NCBI RefSeq assembly: GCF_900116635.1
Contig: NZ_FPBJ01000029.1
Location: 1 to 40,012 of the forward strand
Reading direction: 5' to 3'
From: Xenorhabdus koppenhoeferi
GTDB taxonomy: Bacteria > Pseudomonadota > Gammaproteobacteria > Enterobacterales > Enterobacteriaceae
DNA: 40,012 nt
In this document: positions 18,307 to 25,158 of the stretch, one piece after another
How positions within the stretch are numbered: the first letter of the stretch is position 1
How the letters are laid out: each line of letters opens with the position of its first letter
The notes under the pieces: model-generated
Database searches by the model: none
The model's input: the letters and a program-made list of their open reading frames with translations, nothing else
What the model was told of the DNA's origin: nothing
Position numbers and translations under genes: made by a program

Positions 18307-19263
18307 ATGTTTAATTTTGAATGTAATAATCACTTGCAGATTAAAGCTAATAATTTTTTATTAATATTATTAATTGTCATTGTCGCGGGAAGTTATTCAA
18401 CGCGGGTTACAGCAGCAGTATGTAATGCTGATAAGAAGACGGTAACAGTCACATTTGGTGATATTTCTGTTGATTCTAATAAAACAGAGTATAAAAAAAC
18501 CATAGATGGCAATAGGGTGTATGTAAAATGCGATCATAAAGGTGGCCATCATATATATGTAAAATCTATCACGGGAGCAATGCGTAAATCCCTCACAAGT
18601 AAGTTTTATGTTACCAGTCCTACTAATGTCAAATTTAAATTGAGCCTCACACCTGATGGTTTGAAGGCTGATGACATGGCAGTGAACAACTCAAGAGGGA
18701 TCGGCAGAGGCCAGGGTTTTAGCAGTAAATTTTATTTAGAGATCGGTAACGATGTTAAATCCGGAACAGTCAAAGAGATAATAATAACGATGGCTCGTCT
18801 GGATCGGAATAACAATCATACCGGAGAGATTTTGTACGAATATAAAATCCCTGAATTTAACGTCATAGCAAGATCTTGTAAAATAAACATTCCAGATGTT
18901 GATGTTTCGATGGGAGCCGTATTAAAAAATCACTTTAAAAACATAGGTGATACCGCCGGAGAACGTTCTTTCGAGATTAATGTGCAATGCAAAGGTTCTC
19001 CAAACGCGAATATTACCTGGGAGCCGGGAAAGACTGGCACAAATGGCGTGATAAATGCTGATACAACCTCATCAGCAACAGGAGTCGGCATTCAGATTTT
19101 AGATGACAAAAGCAATCCTGTGAAATTTGGTGAACAGCAGGATCTTGGCACGATAAATTCTTCGAAAACATTGTCATATAAGGCAAAGTATTATCAAACC
19201 AGTAATACCGTAACTGCCGGTAGCGTTAATGCTACGGCCACTTTTACTGTTGATTATAAGTAA
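18307..19263 (+). CDS. Two-domain fimbrial tip protein, probable adhesin
   Basis: The 318-residue protein has a long N-terminal signal region (hydrophobic around residues 17-38, ending TAA). A lysine-rich domain of about 150 residues with cysteines in AVCNADK and VKCDHKGG follows. A C-terminal pilin domain begins near residue 200 (ARSCKINIPDVDVSMGAVL, with a second cysteine in NVQCKGS) and ends TATFTVDYK, a donor-strand pattern. A receptor-like domain plus pilin domain at the end of a chaperone-usher operon is the layout of a tip adhesin. The N-terminal domain resembles no family I can name, so the ligand is unknown. An AAGGA site precedes the ATG. Confidence 0.75.
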   Translation: MFNFECNNHLQIKANNFLLILLIVIVAGSYSTRVTAAVCNADKKTVTVTFGDISVDSNKTEYKKTIDGNRVYVKCDHKGGHHIYVKSITGAMRKSLTSKFYVTSPTNVKFKLSLTPDGLKADDMAVNNSRGIGRGQGFSSKFYLEIGNDVKSGTVKEIIITMARLDRNNNHTGEILYEYKIPEFNVIARSCKINIPDVDVSMGAVLKNHFKNIGDTAGERSFEINVQCKGSPNANITWEPGKTGTNGVINADTTSSATGVGIQILDDKSNPVKFGEQQDLGTINSSKTLSYKAKYYQTSNTVTAGSVNATATFTVDYK

Positions 19264-19353
19264 TCGAGAAATTCATCATAACCGTTTATAGTTCCGCAGT
19301 TTTATCCCTTGACTTCAGTGATAAAGCAGCAGGAAAAAATAAACTGGTGTTGA

Positions 19354-19557
19354 CTATCCGGGGAAGCTCTTATGGTACGATTTTTTCACGCTGAAAGCGG
19401 CTGGCGATTTGCGATAAGGATCCACTGAACGTGCGAGTCTGTCTAACTTTGTTACTATCAGAGTATCACCTTCATGAAGGTAATCCATACAGGCTTGGTA
19501 TTATGGACGATGTGCTGTCCGGCCACTGCGCTTTTCCTGATAAAGACGCTCACATCC
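19354..19557 (-). pseudogene. Remnant of a serine resolvase/invertase
   Basis: The minus-strand frame reads CERLYQEKRSGRTAHRP, a stop, then ACMDYLHEGDTLIVTKLDRL and ARSVDPYRKSP. This is the central part of the serine-recombinase catalytic domain as in Tn3-family resolvases and Pin-type invertases (usually CLDYLREGDTLVV.KLDRLAR). The N-terminal catalytic Ser region and the DNA-binding domain are missing, and an in-frame stop interrupts the piece, so it cannot be active. It lies just beside the TA locus, on the opposite strand, as resolvase genes do in Tn3-family transposons. A 17-bp piece like an ERIC end (19561-19577) marks its upstream break. Confidence 0.75.
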
Positions 19558-19638
19558 TGCGAAAGACGACGGGTATATCATTATCTCTTAGACGATTTGA
19601 TTAAGCACTTATGATAGGACTTTTGAGAGTATTCTTCG

Positions 19639-19672
19639 AAGGCTATCAAAAAGTATACTTTTTGATAGCCTT
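19639..19672. repeat. 34-bp perfect palindrome upstream of the toxin-antitoxin genes
   Basis: The left arm AAGGCTATCAAAAAGTA is followed directly by its exact reverse complement, with no spacer. It lies immediately before the putative antitoxin promoter and between the resolvase remnant and the antitoxin gene. It could be the TA operator, part of an old res site, or a cruciform-forming element. Confidence 0.85.
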
Positions 19673-19676
19673 AAAT

Positions 19677-19705
19677 TTGATCAAGTCGTTCGATTCGTTT
19701 ATATT
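19677..19705 (+). promoter_or_regulatory. Candidate sigma70 promoter of the toxin-antitoxin operon
   Basis: TTGATC (19677-19682) and TATATT (19700-19705) are separated by 17 bp and would start transcription about 30 bp before the antitoxin ATG. The 34-bp palindrome ends four bases upstream of the -35 element, well placed for autoregulation. Confidence 0.55.
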
Positions 19706-19741
19706 GTTTGAATCATACCATTATTCAATGAGGGGATTATT

Positions 19742-20002
19742 ATGGATGCTCTTTCTGCCAATGAAGCCAAAACTCAGTTTGGCGACATGCTACTCAAAGC
19801 ACAACGTGCCCCAATCCAAATAAATAAAAACGGAAAACCCGTTGCGGTGGTTATCTCAATGGATGAGTACGAAAGTATTGAAACACTCCGGTTAAAATTA
19901 TTACAGTCAAGAGCGGCACAGGCCAGCGTTGATATTGAATCCGGTAACACCGCCGATGGTGAAGCTTTTTTTAATGAACTGAGATCAGGTCTGTACGATT
20001 AG
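19742..20002 (+). CDS. Phd/YefM-family antitoxin
   Basis: The 86-residue protein has the Phd/YefM N-terminal DNA-binding fold: SANEAKTQFGDMLLKAQ, then PIQINKNGKPVAVVISMDEY (residues about 5-44). The acidic C-terminal tail with DIESGNTADGEAFFNELRSGL would wrap the toxin. It neutralises the cognate toxin and usually represses its own operon. The ATG has a strong AGGGGA site. It is first of three tightly spaced genes, 30 bp before the 51-residue ORF and with the ParE-type toxin gene third. Confidence 0.9.
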   Translation: MDALSANEAKTQFGDMLLKAQRAPIQINKNGKPVAVVISMDEYESIETLRLKLLQSRAAQASVDIESGNTADGEAFFNELRSGLYD

Positions 20003-20032
20003 AACTGCACATATTAAGTTAAGGAGAAAAAA

Positions 20033-20188
20033 ATGTCTGTCGCCGGGTTGAGTGCAGAACAATTACAGCGGGTGAAGCGTATACACGACTATGCTACCCG
20101 TTTTCCTCTTACCGAGACCGGCGATATGCAATTACTGAAAACGTATTACGACTATAATGGACAGACCAAACTACCGTTTAACGCCTGA
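20033..20188 (+). CDS. 51-residue ORF between antitoxin and toxin
   Basis: The ORF has a near-ideal ribosome-binding site, AAGGAG seven bases before the ATG, better than those of its neighbours. It encodes a soluble peptide beginning MSVAGLSAEQLQRVKRIHDY and ending GQTKLPFNA. The toxin ATG (20157) lies inside its 3' end in another frame (32-base overlap), and the toxin has no clear site of its own, so toxin translation is probably coupled to this ORF. I recognise no family. It may be a third TA component, a leader that sets toxin output, or the start of an older gene. Confidence 0.65.
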   Translation: MSVAGLSAEQLQRVKRIHDYATRFPLTETGDMQLLKTYYDYNGQTKLPFNA

Positions 20189-20471
20189 TGCACAGGCCGA
20201 TCTTATTGAAATCCGCCGTTTTACTGTACAGCAATGGGGTAAGATGCAATCGGAAAAATACCTGTCAGAACTTCAACAAACCTTTCGTTTGCTGGCGGTT
20301 ACCCCCGCTCTGGGGAGAGGCAGGCCGGACGTGGGAGCGGAAGTATTGAGTTTTCCTCATGTCAGTCATGTTATTTATTACATAATCCATGAACGGCAAC
20401 CGGTTGTATTTGGTGTACTGCACAAACGAATGGTGCCCGCAAATCATCTGGGCGGACGCGGGATGATTTGA
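20157..20471 (+). CDS. ParE-type toxin (RelE/ParE superfamily)
   Basis: The 104-residue protein reads as a ParE toxin: YRLTPDAQADLIEIRRFTVQQW, SEKYLSELQQTFRLLA, PALGRGRPDVG, SFPHVSHVIYYII and a C-terminal FGVLHKRM. ParE members poison DNA gyrase, while RelE relatives cleave mRNA; the SHVIYY..VLHKRM pattern fits the ParE side, but the target is inferred. The frame is intact, so the pair may still be active. It overlaps the upstream 51-residue ORF and is followed directly by a transposase remnant whose frame opens at its stop codon. Confidence 0.88.
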   Translation: MDRPNYRLTPDAQADLIEIRRFTVQQWGKMQSEKYLSELQQTFRLLAVTPALGRGRPDVGAEVLSFPHVSHVIYYIIHERQPVVFGVLHKRMVPANHLGGRGMI

Positions 20472-20975
20472 CTGTTTCCGTCCTACCGAATATTACAGGA
20501 TATATTCAGCCACGCATTTATTGCGGAGGAAAATCGCCTGAATGTTGCGGTTTCCTCGCTGCCCACAGTAATCATTGATCAACTTGTTGCTTTGGTGCAG
20601 CGGGATGACGGTATCACCACACTCAATATTATCCGTGCCGATCAAAAGGATTTTCAGTACACCGCCGTCAGAATGGAAGTAGATAACCACTCATTGAACA
20701 GGCTGAATTTTGTCACGCTGGATTCCATTGATGTGGATTATGTTCCCAGCATCAAGAATGTGCGTCACGCAGCTGACGATATTTATTCAGCTAAACCCCT
20801 GGATTATGATACCGGTATCCTCAAACCCAAAGGGGTGATTAATGTCGAACGTATCCGCTCTCAGCGACGAGGATATTGGAGTCTCACCTGGAATAGCATT
20901 TTTGGCGGGATGACTGATCAGGGTTTTCCCTCAAAGTTTACAGATCTGGGGGTTCTTCCACTGGACCCGAAGTAG
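20472..20975 (+). pseudogene. Tn3-family transposase fragment joined to unrecognised sequence
   Basis: Directly after the toxin stop an open frame without a proper start reads YRILQDIFSHAFIAEENRLN, then LNIIRADQKDFQYTAVRMEV. This is similar in order and sequence to the minus-strand fragment at 13849-14134 and to the TnpA linker region. From about 20690 the frame continues for some 90 residues (VPSIKNVRHAADDIYSAKPL, NVERIRSQRRGYWSLTWNS) in sequence I do not recognise and which does not look like TnpA. An internal ATG at 20592 could start a 127-residue hybrid. Most likely a deletion junction between a transposon and an unrelated gene. Confidence 0.6.
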
Positions 20976-21034
20976 ATAGGTATTCTTTAGATGATTGGTC
21001 TCTTGATGTTAAGGTTTATTTGAGTTTCTTGCTT

Positions 21035-22123
21035 CTAACATTTTAATCGACAGCTTTCCTGTAAAATACGCATCACGGTATCTGCACCACTGCGATTAGG
21101 ATTGATACGGATCATGTGCTGTTCCAGTGTGGGATCTGTTTGGCGAAAAGTACCGGAAATACGGTAAAACAGAGGGGGAATTTCGAATTTTGATTCTGCA
21201 CCCACCGGATAAGGCAGTGCCCCAAGTGCATGGGATGCAGTAAGCACGCTTTCTGCGATGGGTCGGTGAAATTCCACTAATAATATTTTCGATTGTGCAT
21301 TAGCAAGAAACGCCTGTTTCACTTGTGATAATTCGCCCTGATTCAAACGAGTGACCAATTCGTTGTTAACTTCTGCCTGCACTGCGTGTGTAACTGGTGT
21401 AAAGACCATGCCACGCAAGGCTTCCATTGCCTGATAACCTTGGATCTGGCAGCCACCGGAATACATGCTGTGGCGCAGGTTATCAATGGCGGCCTGTTTT
21501 CCAACAACAAGCCCAACGCCTTGTGGCCCCAATAATTTAAAGCAAGAAAATGTGGAAAGAGCCGCACCGTATTCACAACCAATTTGTGCCGTTTTCATGG
21601 CTGCATAGTTATCATCCACCAACGAAGGAATGTGGTGCTGATTCAGGGTATCGATCACGTCTTGCAGGGAATAACGGTCAGACATCTGCTGGCGAGTGTG
21701 CTGGACAAGACAGGCTTCCGGTTGGTATTGCCGGATGGCAGTCACAATGTGTTCTGTGTGATTGAAATCTGCCCGGACGATGTGAATCCCCATTTGTTCA
21801 ATCGACACTTTAGTTGTGGGATAAATCGGCGCATTATGCACAAGTAATGTAGCGTTGGGGCTGACTAAAGCAGCCAGCCCCGCACGCAATGCCCCTGTTC
21901 CTGCCCCATTGACAAAGGCCGCTGCTTCAGCACTGAAAAATTCTGCAATGACTGCTTCAATGCGTCGGGTCATCCGTGGCTGGTGAAGGTCTGGGACTAA
22001 CCCCAGATCACCTTGAGAAAGAAAATCAGCCCCCGGAAAGTGACGACAGATAATATCCACTAGCCTGAATTGTTGCTGTTGTGCTTGTGCCATCGTCATA
22101 CTTTGTAATGGGTAGGTTTTCAT
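21035..22123 (-). CDS. yhfS: YhfS, fold type I PLP-dependent enzyme of unknown substrate
   Basis: The 362-residue protein matches E. coli YhfS in length and position as the last gene of the yhf operon. It has an aspartate-aminotransferase-like fold: an AAAFVNGAGTGALRAGL cofactor-phosphate region, SLVDDNYAAMKTAQIG with the Asp that pairs with the PLP nitrogen, and the likely PLP-binding lysine in TFSCFKLLGPQGVGLVVG. Relatives include selenocysteine synthase-like and cystathionine lyase-like enzymes. The reaction is not known. It starts four bases after yhfT. Confidence 0.88.
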   Translation of the reverse strand: MKTYPLQSMTMAQAQQQQFRLVDIICRHFPGADFLSQGDLGLVPDLHQPRMTRRIEAVIAEFFSAEAAAFVNGAGTGALRAGLAALVSPNATLLVHNAPIYPTTKVSIEQMGIHIVRADFNHTEHIVTAIRQYQPEACLVQHTRQQMSDRYSLQDVIDTLNQHHIPSLVDDNYAAMKTAQIGCEYGAALSTFSCFKLLGPQGVGLVVGKQAAIDNLRHSMYSGGCQIQGYQAMEALRGMVFTPVTHAVQAEVNNELVTRLNQGELSQVKQAFLANAQSKILLVEFHRPIAESVLTASHALGALPYPVGAESKFEIPPLFYRISGTFRQTDPTLEQHMIRINPNRSGADTVMRILQESCRLKC

Positions 22124-22127
22124 TTGC

Positions 22128-23477
22128 TTATTTTATTCCCAGCAGAAAGAGCAAGTTTGCAAGAATACCGACGGTAATCGTCGCGATCGGGCCGATGGCC
22201 ATTTCGACTAAAGGTCGTTTGGAAGTACGGTTGAGCAGATAGATACCCGCTACGATCATAAAGCCCATACCCGGCAAAATGGCATTCGAGGCAATCATAG
22301 CACCAACCAGCAGGGCCACTTCGAGCATTTTGGTGATTGCGGTACGAATATGTCCGCTACACGCTTTCACGCCAGGGTATTTATCCAGCCAGATTGCGAT
22401 TTTTGCCAACAGTTGGATTTCGATGAACATGGTGATACCACCAGCGACAAAGGCAATCCACGGATTGTTGGTTGCCAGACCCGCGACAAACACGAATTTC
22501 ATGCCATTCGGGCTGTAAACACCGGTGGCTATGGCTGTTGTTCCTACCAATGGGATAAATCCAATAGCACGCGCCAGTGCTACCAGCAATGCGTTGGTTT
22601 GCTCGCCTTGTGCCATTAATTGCAGGGAAACAGGGCCTTCCGCCAGTAGGCTAAAGGACATGGTTGTTGCACTGGCAGTCAGCCCGCCACACAGGATAAG
22701 TAGCCATTTGTTTTTCTGGATGCGTTCTATACGGGTTGAAAATAGTCCGACCAAGACTTCATTAGAGCCTTTTTGTTCTGCGGATTTGGCAGGACGTTCA
22801 CGCATGGCAAAATAGAACATGGCAATCATTGATAGCAGCAGTGCTGCACCATTAGGATCGATACTGACAGGTTTTTCGATCATACCGCCAAAACTCAGTG
22901 GGCCAACCGCTTTGGTCGCCAGATAGCCCACCAGCGCGGTGAGCATAACCAAAAGCCCTTTGCGATAGCCATATTGGTAACCAACAACCATCGCCGGGAA
23001 CAGGGCAAAACAGGCTATAATCGGATCGCCTACTTTCTTGAGATCGTCGGTGAAATTTACTGGCAGCATGGCAAAGAGTTCTACTACCGAACGCAGACCA
23101 GCCAGCAAAGCGATGGCATACAAGGCACCGATGACACCAGAGGCAACAAATCCTCTTCGGCTGTTGGCACACCAGATACCTATCATATCAGTACCAAGTA
23201 ACAGACTGTGAACCAGAACAATCGGTGCGGTAAGAGAAAAAGGAATGCCAAAACCGACAACTAAACCAATGCTCAGGGCAAAGCTGGTTGCGGCGAGCAC
23301 TTTTCGGCTCATTCGGCCTTCAAGGTATTCTGGCAGGAGGGGACGCAGGCCATCATGAAAAACGGCGATACCACGGTTTGCCATCATGGCGGCAATGGCA
23401 CCAATTGTGGCCAATAGTCCAGCCTTGAAAGGGTCAACTTCCATCAATCTCATCAGGAACTCATGAAGGTGTTGCAT
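22128..23477 (-). CDS. yhfT: YhfT, putative membrane transporter
   Basis: This 449-residue inner-membrane protein has about ten or more hydrophobic segments, for example LLATIGAIAAMMANRGIAVF, MLTALVGYLATKAVGPL and LLVGAMIASNAILPGMGFM. It corresponds to E. coli YhfT (about 434 residues), annotated as a transport protein without a known substrate. The mid-protein loop around residue 225 (RERPAKSAEQKGSNE) is cytoplasmic-looking. It lies between yhfU (10 bp) and yhfS (4 bp), so it probably imports or exports the compound handled by the operon's enzymes. Confidence 0.88.
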   Translation of the reverse strand: MQHLHEFLMRLMEVDPFKAGLLATIGAIAAMMANRGIAVFHDGLRPLLPEYLEGRMSRKVLAATSFALSIGLVVGFGIPFSLTAPIVLVHSLLLGTDMIGIWCANSRRGFVASGVIGALYAIALLAGLRSVVELFAMLPVNFTDDLKKVGDPIIACFALFPAMVVGYQYGYRKGLLVMLTALVGYLATKAVGPLSFGGMIEKPVSIDPNGAALLLSMIAMFYFAMRERPAKSAEQKGSNEVLVGLFSTRIERIQKNKWLLILCGGLTASATTMSFSLLAEGPVSLQLMAQGEQTNALLVALARAIGFIPLVGTTAIATGVYSPNGMKFVFVAGLATNNPWIAFVAGGITMFIEIQLLAKIAIWLDKYPGVKACSGHIRTAITKMLEVALLVGAMIASNAILPGMGFMIVAGIYLLNRTSKRPLVEMAIGPIATITVGILANLLFLLGIK

Positions 23478-23487
23478 AATAGGCTCC

Positions 23488-23850
23488 TTACAGTGAGATG
23501 AGGGTATTGATGATCACAGGCAGGACGATATCAATATCTTGCCCTGTAAAACCAAATGCTTTTTTGCCTGCTTTTACATGGGTAATTATCTCGTCATCAG
23601 ATAGGATCTTGCCTGGCATACCGATAGTGGCACATTGATTCAAACCGATGAGGGCAATTGCCATCGCCAGTGCCCCACCACCACCCGTGTTACATGCACC
23701 AAAATAGTAATCTGCATCGCCATTCTTAATTGCTATCGCCGCTTCAATGTCATTCATGATGGTAATGGAAATGGCTTTGTCTCCTGCCAATTGACGAATA
23801 CCTTCCGCGATCGCCTCTTTCTCTATTTGTCCACCAACGACAAATCTCAT
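23488..23850 (-). CDS. yhfU: YhfU, DUF2620-type small protein
   Basis: The 120-residue protein matches YhfU of E. coli (about 117). It has a glycine-rich GACNTGGGGALAMAIALIG segment (about residues 52-70) that resembles a sugar-phosphotransferase or nucleotide-type loop, and a C-terminal GQDIDIVLPVIINTLISL. Function unknown. Its constant position before the membrane protein YhfT suggests a partner subunit, but this is inference. A deleted ERIC element separates it from php. Confidence 0.85.
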   Translation of the reverse strand: MRFVVGGQIEKEAIAEGIRQLAGDKAISITIMNDIEAAIAIKNGDADYYFGACNTGGGGALAMAIALIGLNQCATIGMPGKILSDDEIITHVKAGKKAFGFTGQDIDIVLPVIINTLISL

Positions 23851-23898
23851 GCTGTTATCCCTCTCTTTGTATTTTCTATCGGATTGTTTTTAGAAATT

Positions 23899-23959
23899 TA
23901 TACACTTCGTCTTTCAAACTGCCTCTTTGTTGGCTGTATCTTGAAATCCATCGGGTATA
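23899..23959. repeat. Internally deleted ERIC element inside the yhf operon
   Basis: Both ends of an ERIC are present (CGTCTTTCAAACTGCCTCTT on the left; ATCTTGAAATCCATCGGGTA on the right), but about 65 bp of the centre is gone. The join is at a short GGCTG/TGCTG identity, which suggests a slippage-type deletion. It lies between php and yhfU and should be transcribed with them. Confidence 0.8.
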
Positions 23960-23979
23960 TGTTTTATAAATTTAAGTTT

Positions 23980-24945
23980 TTACGGGCTGTGTTGGAAAAA
24001 ACGCGCAGGATTATTACGTAACATTTGGTCTATCTGCACTTGTGAAAACCCCGCATCCAGCAACATGGGGACAAATACAGTTAACAGGTAATCGAAGCCA
24101 TTTCCCCCATTGTGTTTTAAATGAGAACGGCGGGTGATATCTTGGGAAAGCATGACTCGGTCAAGTAATCCACACTGGGTGATTTTCTGCAACATGGCAA
24201 TACGTCCACTGTCTGGATAGTAATTATTTTTACCAATCGTATCGAATTGCACCCATGCCCCAGCCTCCAGTAATGGAATGATGGTGTCCAGATTGTCTCT
24301 CAAATCGCAATGACCGATGGCTATATGTTCAGGAGGTACGCCAAATCCTGCCAGCAGAGCCAGTTGTTCACGTCCCATTGTGCTTAATGTGGTATGGGTA
24401 GAAATGGGGCAGCCTGTTGCCAGATGTGCCCGTGCCGCCGCCGCAAATACTTTTTTCTCATCTTCCGTGATTTGCCCAAGGCTGGAACCAATCTCTGCAA
24501 TTATTCCTGCTTTTAATTTGGTGCCATCAATGCCGATTTCTATTTCTGCGATCATGTCATTGGCTATTGCTTGTACACTCAGTTCGTTGAAACGGGGGGG
24601 GAAAAATGGCTGTTTATAGTAGCCTGTCGAGGCAATGATATTGATGCGGGTATCACGCATTAAATTCAGCATAAAAGCCGGATTGCGCCCCATGTAACGG
24701 TTGGTCATCTCCACGATATTCCGTACCCCGAGGGTGTAGAGATGGTGAAGCTCATCTACGATAAGATCGTATTGATTCAATCGGCAATCTAAACTGCCTT
24801 TTACACCAGAGAGATCGATATGCAAATGTTCATGTACATAGGTATAGCCTGATGCGTCAATGCTGCTATTTGTTTTTACTGCTGAATGATGATTAACAGC
24901 CTGATTTTTTGATGAAGATTGCAGTGTGTCACCCCCGATGTTCAA
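23980..24945 (-). CDS. php: Php, phosphotriesterase-homology protein
   Basis: Php is a TIM-barrel amidohydrolase with a two-metal site; the natural substrate is unknown. All ligands can be read: His38 and His40 (VHEHLHIDLSG), bridging Glu151 (IIAEIGSS, where classical phosphotriesterases use carboxylated Lys), His184 (ISTHTT), His212 (GHCDLRD) and Asp269 (SQDITRRSH). Each is offset by 26 from the E. coli positions. The 26-residue extension is Ser/Asn-rich and no ATG lies near the expected start. TTG at 24945 is the best start, but the frame is open back to 25038, so the N terminus is uncertain. Confidence 0.92.
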   Translation of the reverse strand: MNIGGDTLQSSSKNQAVNHHSAVKTNSSIDASGYTYVHEHLHIDLSGVKGSLDCRLNQYDLIVDELHHLYTLGVRNIVEMTNRYMGRNPAFMLNLMRDTRINIIASTGYYKQPFFPPRFNELSVQAIANDMIAEIEIGIDGTKLKAGIIAEIGSSLGQITEDEKKVFAAAARAHLATGCPISTHTTLSTMGREQLALLAGFGVPPEHIAIGHCDLRDNLDTIIPLLEAGAWVQFDTIGKNNYYPDSGRIAMLQKITQCGLLDRVMLSQDITRRSHLKHNGGNGFDYLLTVFVPMLLDAGFSQVQIDQMLRNNPARFFQHSP

Positions 24946-25158
24946 CTTAATATCCCGCTGCCCAAGTGTGCCTTCAACTGCATCAATGCTGGATGAGGAA
25001 TACGAAGCGGAATGTGTGGGTGTATCCCCGGTCTGTTTTTAGTATTCCATGATTATTTTCAGAATTTGGGCAGAATCATGCGGGAAATCTACTATAGCTA
25101 AAATAGCATTATTTAATAGCGGAATAATATTATATGTAATACCCCTTCTTGGGGATTA
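24946..25158 (-). other. Spacer where yhfW would be expected
   Basis: In E. coli yhfW (a phosphopentomutase-like metalloenzyme of about 400 residues) sits between yhfX and php. Here only 213 bp remain. They hold an open minus-strand stretch of 38 codons (25155-25039) ending DSAQILKIIMEY and stop. The php frame is then open from 25038. yhfX, this stretch and php all share one reading frame. I cannot match the stretch to YhfW; it may be a deletion scar. Confidence 0.45.
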
